The notes under the pieces: generated by a model | Told to the model about the DNA's origin: nothing | The model's input: the letters and a program-made list of their open reading frames with translations, nothing else | Databases searched by the model: none | Translations under genes and position numbers: made by a program | Part shown: positions 27,226 to 35,804 of the stretch, piece by piece | Layout of the letters: each line of letters starts with the position of its first letter | Position numbering within the stretch: position 1 is the stretch's first letter | Source of the DNA: Sporosarcina obsidiansis | Lineage (GTDB): Bacteria; Bacillota; Bacilli; Bacillales_A; Planococcaceae | NCBI RefSeq assembly: GCF_009651005.1 | Contig: NZ_WHVW01000019.1 | Location: 1 to 64,000 of the forward strand | Reading direction: 5' to 3' | DNA length: 64,000 nucleotides

Positions 27226-28043
27226 ATCAGGCATTCGTATCCATCAAAGACGTAATTACAGAACATGCAAAGTGGATCGACGCACGGTTTTCACTTCAAG
27301 ATGTAGACTTTGGATTGAAAGAGTATAATAAAGAGCACATTCAAAACGCTGTTTATTGGGATTTAGCAGAAGATCTTTCAGATTTGTCTCTGGCTGGTGG
27401 GCGGCATCCTTTACCATCTAAAGAAAACTTGACGGAGCTATATCGTTCAAGTGGTTTGCAACTAGAAGATACTATTTTAATTTATGATGACGGTGGTAGT
27501 CCATTTGCTGCGCGCGCTTGGTGGGTTTTGCAATATGGAGGATTTACAAATGCTCGAATCTTGCTAGAAGGCTATGAAGAACTCAAGGTAAGTGGTTGTG
27601 CTATCGAGCAAGAACAATTTGTATCGCCCGCACAGACTCTAGTACAACCAAATTGGCAAGATCATCTCTACGCAAGTAGAAGAGACGTGGAACAAGTGGT
27701 AGCCGGAGAACTTGATGCGGTGCTACTTGATGCCCGTGCTCCAGAACGATATCGTGGGGAAAAAGAGCCAATAGATAAAAAAGCTGGGCATATTCCGACA
27801 GCACGCAATTTTAATTGGGAAGAGTTAAAAGAAGCTGGAAGTTATCAGGTCAAACGTGCAGAAGAGCAGTTAAAACAAATAGCTTCTCCTAATGACGAAG
27901 TTATCGTCTATTGCGGAAGCGGTGTGACAGCTTCTCCTTTGTTCGCCGCTCTTTCAGAATTGGGTTATCAAAACGTGAGATTGTATATGGGGAGTTTCAG
28001 CGACTGGATTTCACAGGACGATGCACCGATCGAAACAAAGTAA
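27222..28043 (+). CDS. Tandem-rhodanese sulfurtransferase
   Basis: A 273-residue sulfurtransferase of the SseA type, expected to move sulfane sulfur from thiosulfate or 3-mercaptopyruvate to acceptors. The C-terminal rhodanese domain carries the active-site loop YCGSGVTA with C231. The N-terminal domain is catalytically dead, having YDDGG where the cysteine should be, which is normal for this family. It overlaps the dynA stop (ATGA), and the phosphoesterase gene follows 18 bases later, so all three are probably one transcript. Confidence 0.92.
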   Translation: MNQAFVSIKDVITEHAKWIDARFSLQDVDFGLKEYNKEHIQNAVYWDLAEDLSDLSLAGGRHPLPSKENLTELYRSSGLQLEDTILIYDDGGSPFAARAWWVLQYGGFTNARILLEGYEELKVSGCAIEQEQFVSPAQTLVQPNWQDHLYASRRDVEQVVAGELDAVLLDARAPERYRGEKEPIDKKAGHIPTARNFNWEELKEAGSYQVKRAEEQLKQIASPNDEVIVYCGSGVTASPLFAALSELGYQNVRLYMGSFSDWISQDDAPIETK

Positions 28044-28061
28044 AAGTAGGAGTTGACCAAA

Positions 28062-28661
28062 TTGCAATATGCGTTGCTTGGTGATATTCATTCATCCATC
28101 GATGACTTGCAAGCAGTTTTAAACCATATTTCAAATGAATCGCCACATGCAGAACTAATTGGCACAGGGGACTTGTATGAATGTACAGTAAGCAAAAAAA
28201 AGCTTCATGGGCAGATCTATTCGTCTGTGAATGAAGTAATCCAACATCCCGATAGCTTTGATGAATTACTGTCATTCCTGTCTGTCTATGGCAATCAGGA
28301 AGAGCGTATTTTATTGATTACTGAACAAGAAGAACCTCTACGTAACGTTCTTAGTAACTTACCTGAAACGTTGAATGCAGGAAGAGCGCTAGTAATTCAT
28401 GGCCACCAATGGAACCCAGAAGAGAGGGATTCTTGGTTGGATGAAAATATGCCTGAAGAAGTGCTCGTGTTTCATGGACATACTCACCAATCTAGCTTTA
28501 CGGTGGATGGAAATAACATTCGAATTCCGGTTAATGGAGAAGTAATGCTTTCTGGTAAAAGAAGCGTGGTAAATGTAGGGGCTGTTGTCGAGTCAAGAGA
28601 ATGGGTTTTATATGATACAGTAGAAAATACGGTGAAATTTATGAAAGCGCAAAAAAGCTAA
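28062..28661 (+). CDS. Calcineurin-like metallophosphoesterase
   Basis: A 199-residue phosphoesterase of the YfcE/MJ0936 type. The metal motifs appear in order: GDIHSS, GTGDLYEC, VIHGHQ and FHGHTHQS. These small enzymes hydrolyse phosphodiesters, but the natural substrate is unknown. The TTG at 28062 is nine bases after AGGAG; the TTG at 28053 touches that ribosome site and is rejected. The stop codon lies inside the left arm of a hairpin that is repeated at 29193. Confidence 0.85.
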   Translation: MQYALLGDIHSSIDDLQAVLNHISNESPHAELIGTGDLYECTVSKKKLHGQIYSSVNEVIQHPDSFDELLSFLSVYGNQEERILLITEQEEPLRNVLSNLPETLNAGRALVIHGHQWNPEERDSWLDENMPEEVLVFHGHTHQSSFTVDGNNIRIPVNGEVMLSGKRSVVNVGAVVESREWVLYDTVENTVKFMKAQKS

Positions 28662-28679
28662 GGGTCTATCCCTTAGCTT
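28655..28679. terminator. Terminator hairpin, left copy
   Basis: AAGCTAAGGG...CCCTTAGCTT with a five-base loop. The A run on its left means it can terminate minus-strand transcripts; to the right there is no T run. A second copy with one mismatch lies at 29193-29217. Confidence 0.6.
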
Positions 28680-29192
28680 CATCTTGTAGACAAACTCCAA
28701 TAACTAAAAAGTTTGCTCACAACCTGTAATTTTACAAATGTCTTAGCACTTTACTGTTTATTCAATAATATGAACTTAACTAATGCTTTTAATCATTCAG
28801 AAGAAGAGGCAATAACTACTAAAAAATCAATGAAATACGCTAGTTGATCGTAGTGGAAGGCAACCTAAGTCCGCCGCGTCCTGCGGCAACGGTTGCATGA
28901 CTCACTTCGTGTGAGCCCGCGGCAAAATCGATTCCTTGGGGATCAGCGTGCGTCTTGAGACCCCGCAGGAAGCGAAGCGGACGAGGAGGCTCAAGCCACG
29001 CCCCCCGGAAAGCGTGCCGTCTGGAGCGTAAATCCCGAAGCAGATACTAGGTTTTGTCATCTCCTATTTAGAAATCTCATCCTATTTCTCATCTTTTTTA
29101 ATAAAACACTTGACTACAGGTAAGAAAGCGTCCGTCTGGAACGCAGATCGACGGTAGCATGACCACTTTCTATATCTTTTGTCTCCACTCTG
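28680..29192. mobile_element. Non-coding insertion holding a dispersed GC-rich repeat
   Basis: This 513-bp stretch has no gene. It is bounded by two copies of a 25-bp hairpin (24 of 25 bases equal), which looks like a target duplication of one bidirectional terminator. Inside, 28857-28925 matches 39341-39412 almost base for base, with the block CGCCGCGTCCTGCGGCAA, and 28990-29160 carries two versions of a 3' block (AGCGTCCGTCTGGAACG type). The inside is far richer in GC than its flanks. Confidence 0.6.
28845..29165 (+). repeat. Dispersed GC-rich repeat, copy 1 (composite)
   Basis: It shares with copy 2 (39273-39566) the block from AAGGCAACCTAAGT through TTCGTGTGAGCCCGCGG, and the 3' block around AAAGCGT.CG.CTGGA. 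The 3' block occurs twice here (near 29008 and near 29124), so this copy appears to be two elements, one truncated. Similar elements are common between genes in Bacillaceae and Planococcaceae; no function is established. Confidence 0.75.
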
Positions 29193-29223
29193 AAGCTAAG
29201 GGTTTATCCCTTAGCTTTTTTTT
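29193..29223 (+). terminator. Terminator hairpin, right copy
   Basis: AAGCTAAGGG pairs with CCCTTAGCTT and runs into TTTTTT on the plus strand. The stop codon of the minus-strand RNase HI-like gene falls in its loop (29204-29206). Confidence 0.8.
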
Positions 29224-29605
29224 GTTGGAGGATCGCATTCCTGGCTAAAGAATCCGCTGTACGGTTGTTGCTATCAGGAATCCATTTAATGAAAAAGAAT
29301 TCAAAGTGCTCAATTAACTGTAAGATTTGTAGTAAATAAGGAGCGTATTGTTCACTTTTGACGAATTGTTTATCAACGGATTGGACAACAATTTTAGAAT
29401 CTGAACGAACAGACACCATACCAGTAGTCAGTTTAACTGCCTCTTCTAGACCTCTTATAAGCGCTTGAAATTCTGCGCTATGATTGTTCGTGGGTTTGAT
29501 CGGTTCACTAATTTTTACATCGTGCCCTTCACCTTTGATATATATGCCAATTCCACTTAAGCCAGGATTACCGGCACTTGCACCATCGATATATACTTCC
29601 AGCAA
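29204..29605 (-). CDS. RNase HI-like protein (YpeP type)
   Basis: A 133-residue RNase H-fold protein. The acidic residues of the active site are present: D in VYIDGASAGNPG, E in NNHSAEF, D in SVRSDSK and D in NRTADSLAR. It should cut the RNA of RNA-DNA hybrids, although the B. subtilis homologue has little reported activity. The TTG at 29605 is eleven bases after AGGAG; a TTG at 29614 and a GTG at 29617 crowd or overlap that ribosome site. It is divergent from a zinc-finger gene, as its homologue is near ypeQ. Confidence 0.85.
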   Translation of the reverse strand: MLEVYIDGASAGNPGLSGIGIYIKGEGHDVKISEPIKPTNNHSAEFQALIRGLEEAVKLTTGMVSVRSDSKIVVQSVDKQFVKSEQYAPYLLQILQLIEHFEFFFIKWIPDSNNRTADSLARNAILQQKKAKG

Positions 29606-29713
29606 TTTACTCAACACTCCTCACTCATGAAAAATTAGGGAATCATTTAAAGGTTGCAACATCTTACAGCCCTCTCTAAAATAGAAGGAAGAAAGGTGGG
29701 AGTTCATTTTCTT

Positions 29714-29911
29714 ATGGAAAAGGTAATGGTTATGAAAGATATCAATCAATTGCTCGATCTATATTGTGAAGGATGCTACGTCAAAAAACAACTTATAAAA
29801 GAACGAGGAAAAACAGGAGCTCACCAATTCTGTATATCTGAATGTACAATCGGTGAACAACTAAAATTTTTAGGGACAGAAATTAATAAACTCGGTACTT
29901 CTTCCAAGTGA
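29714..29911 (+). CDS. Small zinc-finger protein (YpeQ-like)
   Basis: A 65-residue protein with two cysteine pairs, YCEGCYV near residue 17 and FCISECTIGE near residue 40, together with a conserved AHQFC, matching the short zinc-finger proteins related to B. subtilis YpeQ. Function is unknown. The ATG at 29714 is favoured because it gives the family's spacing to the first cysteine pair and has GGTGGGAG upstream; an ATG at 29732 is an alternative. It is closed by a good terminator. Confidence 0.72.
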   Translation: MEKVMVMKDINQLLDLYCEGCYVKKQLIKERGKTGAHQFCISECTIGEQLKFLGTEINKLGTSSK

Positions 29912-29920
29912 CGATAAATA

Positions 29921-29958
29921 AAAAGCATCCCGCTCACATAAGCGTGGATGCTTTATTT
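29921..29958 (+). terminator. Terminator after the zinc-finger gene
   Basis: AAAGCATCC pairs with GGATGCTTT around an inner CGCT...AGCG stem and is followed by T-rich sequence. Confidence 0.8.
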
Positions 29959-30021
29959 ATCTTTATTCAACTGAAAAACCCACTTCGAATAGAGCGGGGT
30001 CCTTTGGTTGCCGAGTCTTCG

Positions 30022-30234
30022 TTAAACTTCTTCTTCAAGTGTTGATACATTTGCCGCCTGAGGACCACGATTTCCTTCGATTACTTCGAAAGAGACAGTT
30101 TGACCTTCAGCAAGTGTCTTAAATCCATCTGTTGCAATTCCTGTGAAATGGACAAAAACGTCTTCACCATCATCTGCTTCGATAAATCCATAACCTTTGT
30201 CACTGCTGAACCACTTAACCTTACCTTGGTACAT
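30022..30234 (-). CDS. cspD: Cold-shock protein
   Basis: A 70-residue OB-fold RNA/DNA chaperone. RNP1 KGYGFIEA and RNP2 DVFVHF are intact, and the opening MYQGKVKWF is typical. The ATG at 30234 follows AGGAGG. The symbol is given by synteny, because cspD lies near ypeQ and ypeP in B. subtilis; CspB or CspC cannot be excluded from sequence alone. A long untranslated leader, as in other cold-shock genes, would lie in 30235-30480. Confidence 0.88.
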   Translation of the reverse strand: MYQGKVKWFSSDKGYGFIEADDGEDVFVHFTGIATDGFKTLAEGQTVSFEVIEGNRGPQAANVSTLEEEV

Positions 30235-30520
30235 GTAAATTCCTCCTCGGCAATTCAGAAATTCGTAGCGGCTATAAAAGTAGAGAAAATGAAAAAGCCA
30301 TCCAAATATACCTATATAGCTCCCTACACTATACATGAACTCCCTCACTGCGTCAATGATATGAAAAAATATTCTGACGAGTGATGGTGTTTTCTAAATA
30401 GTATTGCAACTAAGTGTTGGTTTTTATTCGTTTCAACTCTATAATGAAATAGTATTTAGTTTATTTTAATCTGTTTAATAATACACCGTGTCTATCATTT
30501 TAAGAAAGGAGAGTAGTCTA

Positions 30521-30898
30521 TTGAAAATAGTCAAAATACTCGTTCAAGTTGCATTTCTTTATTTGTTTTTCATGCTTGGACAATTCTTGCGTGACTGGCT
30601 TTCCATTCCCTTACCCGGAAGCATCATAGGACTGCTCATTTTATGGGGACTGCTATCTTTCAAAATCGTTCCACTCCGTTGGGTAGAGAATGGAGCTTAT
30701 GTATTTTTGTCAACGCTCCCACTCTATTTGATCCCGGCAACAGTAGGTGTCATGAACTATGGATATGTCTTTAAAGGAAAAGGGATTTGGTTAATCATCA
30801 TCACGATAGGAAGTACGTTTATCACGATGGCAGTAGCAAGCTTAGTAAGCCAATGGATGGCAAAACGCAAGCTGGATAATGAGGTGGAAATTTCATGA
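30521..30898 (+). CDS. CidA/LrgA family holin-like membrane protein
   Basis: A 125-residue protein with four predicted helices and the family's FMLGQFLRDWLSIPLPGSIIG segment split across residues about 17-37, followed by LPLYLIPATVGVMNY. CidA/LrgA proteins act with CidB/LrgB in overflow-metabolite transport and holin-like control of autolysis. The TTG at 30521 has AAAGGAGAG eight bases upstream. It overlaps the next gene by four bases. Whether it is Cid- or Lrg-like in effect cannot be told. Confidence 0.88.
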   Translation: MKIVKILVQVAFLYLFFMLGQFLRDWLSIPLPGSIIGLLILWGLLSFKIVPLRWVENGAYVFLSTLPLYLIPATVGVMNYGYVFKGKGIWLIIITIGSTFITMAVASLVSQWMAKRKLDNEVEIS

Positions 30899-31587
30899 AC
30901 GAATGGGTATTGGCTATGCTCATGATTGGTTTAACCGTCATGATGTATTTCATTATGAACGCAGTCTATGTAAGGCTCCGTTCCCCATTTCTCGTTCCCA
31001 TTTTAACAACTACAATTATGGTCATAGTTATTCTAACTACTTTTAACGTTCCATACGATACATATATGGTTGGCGGAAAATGGATCGACGCGCTACTTGG
31101 TCCAGCGATCGTTTCACTTTGCATTCCGTTATATAAACAAAGGGATATAATTAAGAGGCATTTATTTCCAATTATAAGCGGCGTAGTAGTGGGTGGTATT
31201 GTGGGTATGGTTACGGGTGTTGTAGCAGCCAGACTGGTAGGCTTCTCCAATGAACTTCTCGCAAGTATCTTGCCGAAATCCATCACTTCACCTATTGCGA
31301 TGCAAATTGCAGACGAACTTGGTGGGATTCCATCATTAGCCACTGTTTTTGTCATCATTGCTGGTTTGGCTGGCATTCTAATTGGGCCTCCGCTAAATAA
31401 ATGGCTGAAAATCGATACACCACTAGGACAAGGTATTGGATTAGGCGTTGGGGCTCATGCGATTGGCACTTCTAAAGCACTTGAATATGGTGAACAGACA
31501 GCATCTATGAGCTCAGTAGCTATGACATTATCCGCTATTATCGGTGCTCTCATAGGACCTTTATTCGGTATATGGCTATTTCCTTAA
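30895..31587 (+). CDS. CidB/LrgB family membrane protein
   Basis: A 230-residue integral membrane protein with about seven helices. LLASILPKSITSPIAMQIAD and the later GVGAHAIGTSKALEYGE are hallmark segments of the LrgB family. It pairs with the preceding CidA-like gene through an ATGA overlap. Related plant and bacterial proteins carry glycolate, pyruvate or similar overflow acids, so a transport role is plausible. A bidirectional terminator follows. Confidence 0.9.
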   Translation: MNEWVLAMLMIGLTVMMYFIMNAVYVRLRSPFLVPILTTTIMVIVILTTFNVPYDTYMVGGKWIDALLGPAIVSLCIPLYKQRDIIKRHLFPIISGVVVGGIVGMVTGVVAARLVGFSNELLASILPKSITSPIAMQIADELGGIPSLATVFVIIAGLAGILIGPPLNKWLKIDTPLGQGIGLGVGAHAIGTSKALEYGEQTASMSSVAMTLSAIIGALIGPLFGIWLFP

Positions 31588-31590
31588 TAA

Positions 31591-31627
31591 GCGGATTTCC
31601 TATTCAACTAGGAAACCCGCTTTTTTT
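31591..31627. terminator. Bidirectional terminator between the cidB-like gene and niaR
   Basis: GCGGATTTCCTA pairs with TAGGAAACCCGC (one A-C mismatch) and is followed by seven T on the plus strand. The niaR stop codon lies inside it. Confidence 0.8.
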
Positions 31628-32148
31628 AATGCCTGTTCCGCTTGTTCTAGCTGATCTTCACGTGGAGCAGAAAGGGTATGCATGTGAATTCCGCTTTCAT
31701 CTAAATTTAGCAAGTAAGGAGCCTTCGCTTGTTGAATTTGTTCAATGAAAGCTTTCACTTCCTGACGATTGGATACCATGATGGAAGCACACACATCTCC
31801 ATACACGAGATGTTCCACTCTGACATCTTTTACTGTCACTCCATGATCCACAAGAATATTCAGTTCCTCTTCAGTTTGCTCAGGCTCGTGGCGACAGACA
31901 ATTATTTTTTCTATTTTCTCTGCTGTTGGAGGGAGTACTGTATAAAGATAGCCTTGGTTTGTCGCGATGATCGGCTCTCTTTTCGCCTTTAGTAAGGTGA
32001 CATCACTCACGATGACTTGTCGACTGACATTCGTAAGTTCTCCTAGTTCACGTCCGGTAATGGGACGTCCAGCGTCTTGTAGCGTACGAAGAATCAGATT
32101 TCGTCGCTCTTCTCCTAATACTTTCTCTTTATTCTGCAAATCAATCAC
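31600..32148 (-). CDS. niaR: Niacin-responsive NAD repressor NiaR
   Basis: A 182-residue transcriptional repressor with an N-terminal winged helix (ITGRELGELTNVSRQVIVSD) and a C-terminal 3H domain with its conserved histidines (CRHEPEQTE, LVDHGVTV, HMHTLSAP). With nicotinic acid bound it represses NAD synthesis genes. It lies seven bases downstream of nifS in the same direction, so it is autoregulated with that operon if the operator upstream is real. The GTG at 32148 is used; a TTG at 32139 is possible. Confidence 0.93.
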   Translation of the reverse strand: MIDLQNKEKVLGEERRNLILRTLQDAGRPITGRELGELTNVSRQVIVSDVTLLKAKREPIIATNQGYLYTVLPPTAEKIEKIIVCRHEPEQTEEELNILVDHGVTVKDVRVEHLVYGDVCASIMVSNRQEVKAFIEQIQQAKAPYLLNLDESGIHMHTLSAPREDQLEQAEQALKKAGFLVE

Positions 32149-32155
32149 CTGCTAC

Positions 32156-33313
32156 TTATAAGATGGATGGAGCTAGTTTACTGCCATTTTGTTCCTTCGA
32201 AATTTCGACTAAGGTATTTGCTAAACCAAGGACTGTGTGTGGATTGGATGATTGGCCGAACGAAATACGGACTAACCCTTTTGACTCGTGATCTGGTATC
32301 TTCATGGCGCCCATCGTGGTCGAAGTTTGTTGCTGGCCGACTTGACAAGCGCTTCCTGTAGACACAGCAAATCCTCGTCTATTCAATTCTAACATAATCA
32401 GCTGACCTTCCGAACGATTTACCCGTAACCCGATAATGTGTGGTAATTGCTCCGTCTCTTGATCCGTACCAAAAAAAGTGAATAACATTTTATTTGGATT
32501 CAATGAATCAAAAAATGTCTTTCGAAGACCACGAAAGTATTCGAGATCTGCGGTTTTTTCTGTGAGTTCGGCAGCTGTCAGAAACGCTGCGATACCGGGT
32601 ACGTTTACTGTACCACCTCTAAAGCCTTTTTCTTGGACGGCTCCTGGGAATAACGGAACCGTTCGCAAACGTGGATCAATGTATAGAGCTCCAACTCCTT
32701 TTGGTCCATATATTTTATGACTTGAGACAGACAGGCTGTCAACAAAAGGTGTAATTTCCCGTATGTTCAATTTGCCGAAAGATTGTACACAGTCACTATG
32801 TAAAAGAATACCTTTTGCTTTCACAATATCATGGACTAAGCGGATTGGTTGAATCGTCCCAATCTCTGGATTGCAATGCTGAATCGATACAACGATTGTT
32901 TGCTCTGTGAGCGCAAGTGTGAGTTCCTCGAGGTCAATAAAGCCATTTGCTGTAAAAGAAATGGTGGTGATAGTAAAACCTTGTTGTGTAAGGTATGCAG
33001 CTGCTGAATGAAGAGAAGGGTGCTCCGCTGCACTTAATATTATATGATTCCCTTTTTGACGGGCAGCATATGCGAGAGAAATCAAGGCCAGTGAATTACT
33101 TTCTGTTCCGCCAGAGGTAAAATATATGCCTTCTGATTGTACATCTAAAAGAGTAGCTAGCTGTTCACGACAATGTCTCAAGACCGTGTGAGCGATACCT
33201 CCTACGTCATGTAAACTCGTCGTGTTACCAAACTGTTGTTGAGCAATCGATACATAGACCTTTGCAGCCTCAGGATGAAGTGGAGTGGTCGCTGCGTAAT
33301 CGAAATAATACAA
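32156..33313 (-). CDS. nifS: Cysteine desulfurase of the NAD locus
   Basis: A 385-residue PLP enzyme that releases sulfur from cysteine. K200 in SSHKIYGPKG binds PLP, and C323 in STGSACQVG is the persulfide residue. In B. subtilis the equivalent NifS assembles the iron-sulfur cluster of NadA and lies divergent from the nad operon, the same arrangement as here. It differs clearly from the housekeeping iscS paralogue at 42427. AGGAGG lies before the ATG. Confidence 0.93.
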   Translation of the reverse strand: MYYFDYAATTPLHPEAAKVYVSIAQQQFGNTTSLHDVGGIAHTVLRHCREQLATLLDVQSEGIYFTSGGTESNSLALISLAYAARQKGNHIILSAAEHPSLHSAAAYLTQQGFTITTISFTANGFIDLEELTLALTEQTIVVSIQHCNPEIGTIQPIRLVHDIVKAKGILLHSDCVQSFGKLNIREITPFVDSLSVSSHKIYGPKGVGALYIDPRLRTVPLFPGAVQEKGFRGGTVNVPGIAAFLTAAELTEKTADLEYFRGLRKTFFDSLNPNKMLFTFFGTDQETEQLPHIIGLRVNRSEGQLIMLELNRRGFAVSTGSACQVGQQQTSTTMGAMKIPDHESKGLVRISFGQSSNPHTVLGLANTLVEISKEQNGSKLAPSIL

Positions 33314-33377
33314 AAGGATGACCTCCTACAATTAATTGTCTATCTATCTTGTCATAGATCTGTAATTGTGTAAAGAT

Positions 33378-33393
33378 AGATGTAAAGACATCT
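33378..33393. promoter_or_regulatory. Candidate NiaR operator
   Basis: A dyad AGATGT...ACATCT with a four-base centre lies between the divergent nifS and nadC genes, about 30 bases before nadC. It follows the region expected for a promoter (TTGTCA at 33349 and TAAAGA at 33371). The position suits control of both operons by NiaR, but the assignment to NiaR is inference. Confidence 0.4.
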
Positions 33394-33423
33394 GTCTGTT
33401 GAAGATAAGTAGGGGGATTGCAG

Positions 33424-34257
33424 ATGAATAGTATAAAACTAGTATCGATGCTTGAGCAGTTTTTTATTGAAGATATAGGAGAGGGCGATGTAACAGCCAA
33501 TACGCTATTTCCGGATACAATGGTTGGAATAATGGAGATTATAGCAAAAGAACCAGGTGTTTTTTGTGGATCAGATATTATACTTCAAGGATTCCGATTA
33601 ATTGACCAGTCAATTCAAGTGACCTTATTTAGTAAGGATGGGGAGCGGATGGAGAGTCAGCAGGTCCTGGCATCTATAAAAGGTCCTGTAGGGAAGTTAT
33701 TGTCGGGTGAGCGTGTTATTTTGAATTGTATTCAGAGAATGAGTGCGATTGCTACGAAAACGGCACAACTTGTTACGTTACTAGAAGGGACAGGAGCTAG
33801 GGTTTGTGATACTCGGAAAACAGCACCAGGACTGCGAATGTTAGATAAATATGCTGTCCGGATGGGAGGAGGTTTTAATCACCGTTTTGGGTTATATGAT
33901 GCAGTGATGCTAAAAGATAACCATTTGGCATATGTCGGATCAATCACTGAAGCAGTTAGTCAGTTGCGAAGTCGTATAGGACATACTGTAAAAATAGAAG
34001 TCGAGATCGAAACAATTGACCAATTGAAAGAAGCTGTGCAAGCTGAAGCGGATATTATCATGTTCGATAATTGCCAGCCTCATCAAATAAAAGATTGGCT
34101 ATCACTTGTTCCACAGCATATTGTGACAGAAGCTTCCGGGATGATTACAGAAGATAATATTGTTTCGTATGGACGGACGGGGATTAATTACATATCGGTA
34201 GGTGCACTAACTCATTCAGTAAAAGCAATCGATATTAGTGCGAATATCCACATTTGA
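33424..34257 (+). CDS. nadC: Nicotinate-nucleotide diphosphorylase (carboxylating)
   Basis: A 277-residue quinolinate phosphoribosyltransferase making nicotinate mononucleotide. Typical segments are EDIGEGDVTA, the DTRKTAPGLR phosphate loop, EVEIET and the C-terminal GITEDN-like ASGMITEDNI. The ATG at 33424 is seven bases after AGGGGG; an upstream TTG overlaps. It heads the nadC-nadA pair. In B. subtilis nadB comes first; it is missing here. Confidence 0.95.
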   Translation: MNSIKLVSMLEQFFIEDIGEGDVTANTLFPDTMVGIMEIIAKEPGVFCGSDIILQGFRLIDQSIQVTLFSKDGERMESQQVLASIKGPVGKLLSGERVILNCIQRMSAIATKTAQLVTLLEGTGARVCDTRKTAPGLRMLDKYAVRMGGGFNHRFGLYDAVMLKDNHLAYVGSITEAVSQLRSRIGHTVKIEVEIETIDQLKEAVQAEADIIMFDNCQPHQIKDWLSLVPQHIVTEASGMITEDNIVSYGRTGINYISVGALTHSVKAIDISANIHI

Positions 34258-34277
34258 AAACAGGAGGATGGTAAATC

Positions 34278-35387
34278 GTGTCAATAGTAGATCTGGTAAA
34301 TGGGCAGGTGGCGACTATGTTGCCTGAACGATATAAAAAGTATACCAATGAAGAAATGGTAGAGAAAATTTGGGCAATTAAACAGTCGCTAGGTACAAAA
34401 CTATTTATTCCTGGCCACCACTACCAAAAGAACGAAGTCATTCAATTTGCAGATGAGACAGGGGATTCATTGCAATTGGCACAATTATGCGCTGCAAATG
34501 AACTAGCCGAACATATTGTCTTTTGTGGTGTACATTTTATGGCGGAAACAGCTGATATTCTGACCAAGCCTCATCAAAAAGTATATTTACCTGATATGCG
34601 TGCGGGTTGTTCTATGGCAGATATGGCGGATATATATCAAACAGAACGAGCTTGGAACCATTTACAAGAACGCTTTGGTGATACGATATTACCGCTCACC
34701 TATGTGAATTCTACTGCCGCGATTAAGGCGTTTGTCGGACGTAATGGAGGAGCAACAGTAACTTCTTCGAATGCGAAGGTTATTGTAAAGTGGGCATTGA
34801 CTCAGAAAAAGAGAATCCTTTTTTTGCCGGATCAGCATTTGGGACGCAACACCTCCTATGATCTTGGCATACCACTAACACATATGGCAGTATGGAATCC
34901 TCTTACGGATGTATTGGAATTTGAGGGGAGGGATGACGATTGTGAAGTGATTCTTTGGAAAGGGCATTGTTCGGTCCATGAAAATTTCACAGTGGAAAAC
35001 ATTCGGTACATTCGTGATAATGAGCCTGATCGGCAAGTTATTGTCCATCCTGAATGTACTCATGAAGTGGTTATGCAGTCAGATGATAATGGGTCGACAA
35101 AATATATTATTGAACAAATAACCGCTGCGCCACCCGGTACAAAATGGGCAATCGGTACAGAAATGAATCTAGTAAATCGACTGATGGATGTGCATCCAGA
35201 ACAAGATATTATTTCATTGAATCCACTCATGTGTCCTTGCTTGACAATGAACAGAATTGACTTACCACACTTGCTTTGGTGTTTAGAGAATATTACAGAA
35301 GGAATCGAACACAATATCATTTCAGTAGATGACTGTACCTCATTAGAAGCGACTAAGGCACTTGATCGGATGCTTCAACGTCCTTAA
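34278..35387 (+). CDS. nadA: Quinolinate synthase
   Basis: A 369-residue iron-sulfur enzyme that condenses iminoaspartate and dihydroxyacetone phosphate to quinolinate. Cluster cysteines C111, C231 and C321 line up with C110, C230 and C320 of the B. subtilis enzyme. GHHYQ at 46-50 and THMAVWNP are further family marks. The start is GTG with AGGAGG ten bases upstream, 20 bases after nadC. Cluster assembly probably depends on the divergent nifS. Confidence 0.96.
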   Translation: MSIVDLVNGQVATMLPERYKKYTNEEMVEKIWAIKQSLGTKLFIPGHHYQKNEVIQFADETGDSLQLAQLCAANELAEHIVFCGVHFMAETADILTKPHQKVYLPDMRAGCSMADMADIYQTERAWNHLQERFGDTILPLTYVNSTAAIKAFVGRNGGATVTSSNAKVIVKWALTQKKRILFLPDQHLGRNTSYDLGIPLTHMAVWNPLTDVLEFEGRDDDCEVILWKGHCSVHENFTVENIRYIRDNEPDRQVIVHPECTHEVVMQSDDNGSTKYIIEQITAAPPGTKWAIGTEMNLVNRLMDVHPEQDIISLNPLMCPCLTMNRIDLPHLLWCLENITEGIEHNIISVDDCTSLEATKALDRMLQRP

Positions 35388-35425
35388 ACTAGTAAGAAGT
35401 TACAGATGAAAATAGGAACTAACGC

Positions 35426-35453
35426 TTGACAAAATCGCCTAGTATTGTATGAT
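35426..35453 (+). promoter_or_regulatory. Promoter of the proBA T-box leader
   Basis: TTGACA at 35426-35431 and TATGAT at 35448-35453 are 16 bases apart. Transcription would begin near 35460, giving a leader of about 345 bases before proB. Confidence 0.8.
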
Positions 35454-35459
35454 TGGTGA

Positions 35460-35708
35460 AAATGAATGTTGAACGTTGATGAAGGATTAGTAGACAAACA
35501 GCGTGTGAAAGAGAGCGGAATCCAGCGGCTGAAAGTTTCCGTCACATAGCAGTTGTTGAACCTGCCTTTGGAGTCCTATCAAAACATAGGCGCGGACCTC
35601 GGCGTTACGAGGAGAGCGGGATTCAATTACTGAATCCAATACTGGTGGTACCGCGGAAGCTAAGCCCTTTCGTCCTGATAATTTCGGGATGATTGGGCTT
35701 TTTTATAT
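35460..35708 (+). promoter_or_regulatory. T-box leader of proB, proline type
   Basis: The canonical T-box sequence GGTGGTACCGCGG is at 35644-35656. It is followed by a terminator with AAGCCC (35662) and GGGCTT (35695) arms around CGTCCTGATAATTTCGGGATG and a T run. In stem I the likely specifier is CCT at 35561-35563, in the context GAA-CCT-G, a proline codon. Uncharged proline tRNA should prevent termination, coupling proline synthesis to proline need. Confidence 0.9.
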
Positions 35709-35804
35709 CAAAATCGTAACGACCCATGAGACTGGTCCTTAAAATTAAAAGTCAACCAAATTTTTATAGTATTTAGTAAATGAAGAAATGGCAGGAGAAT
35801 GAAC

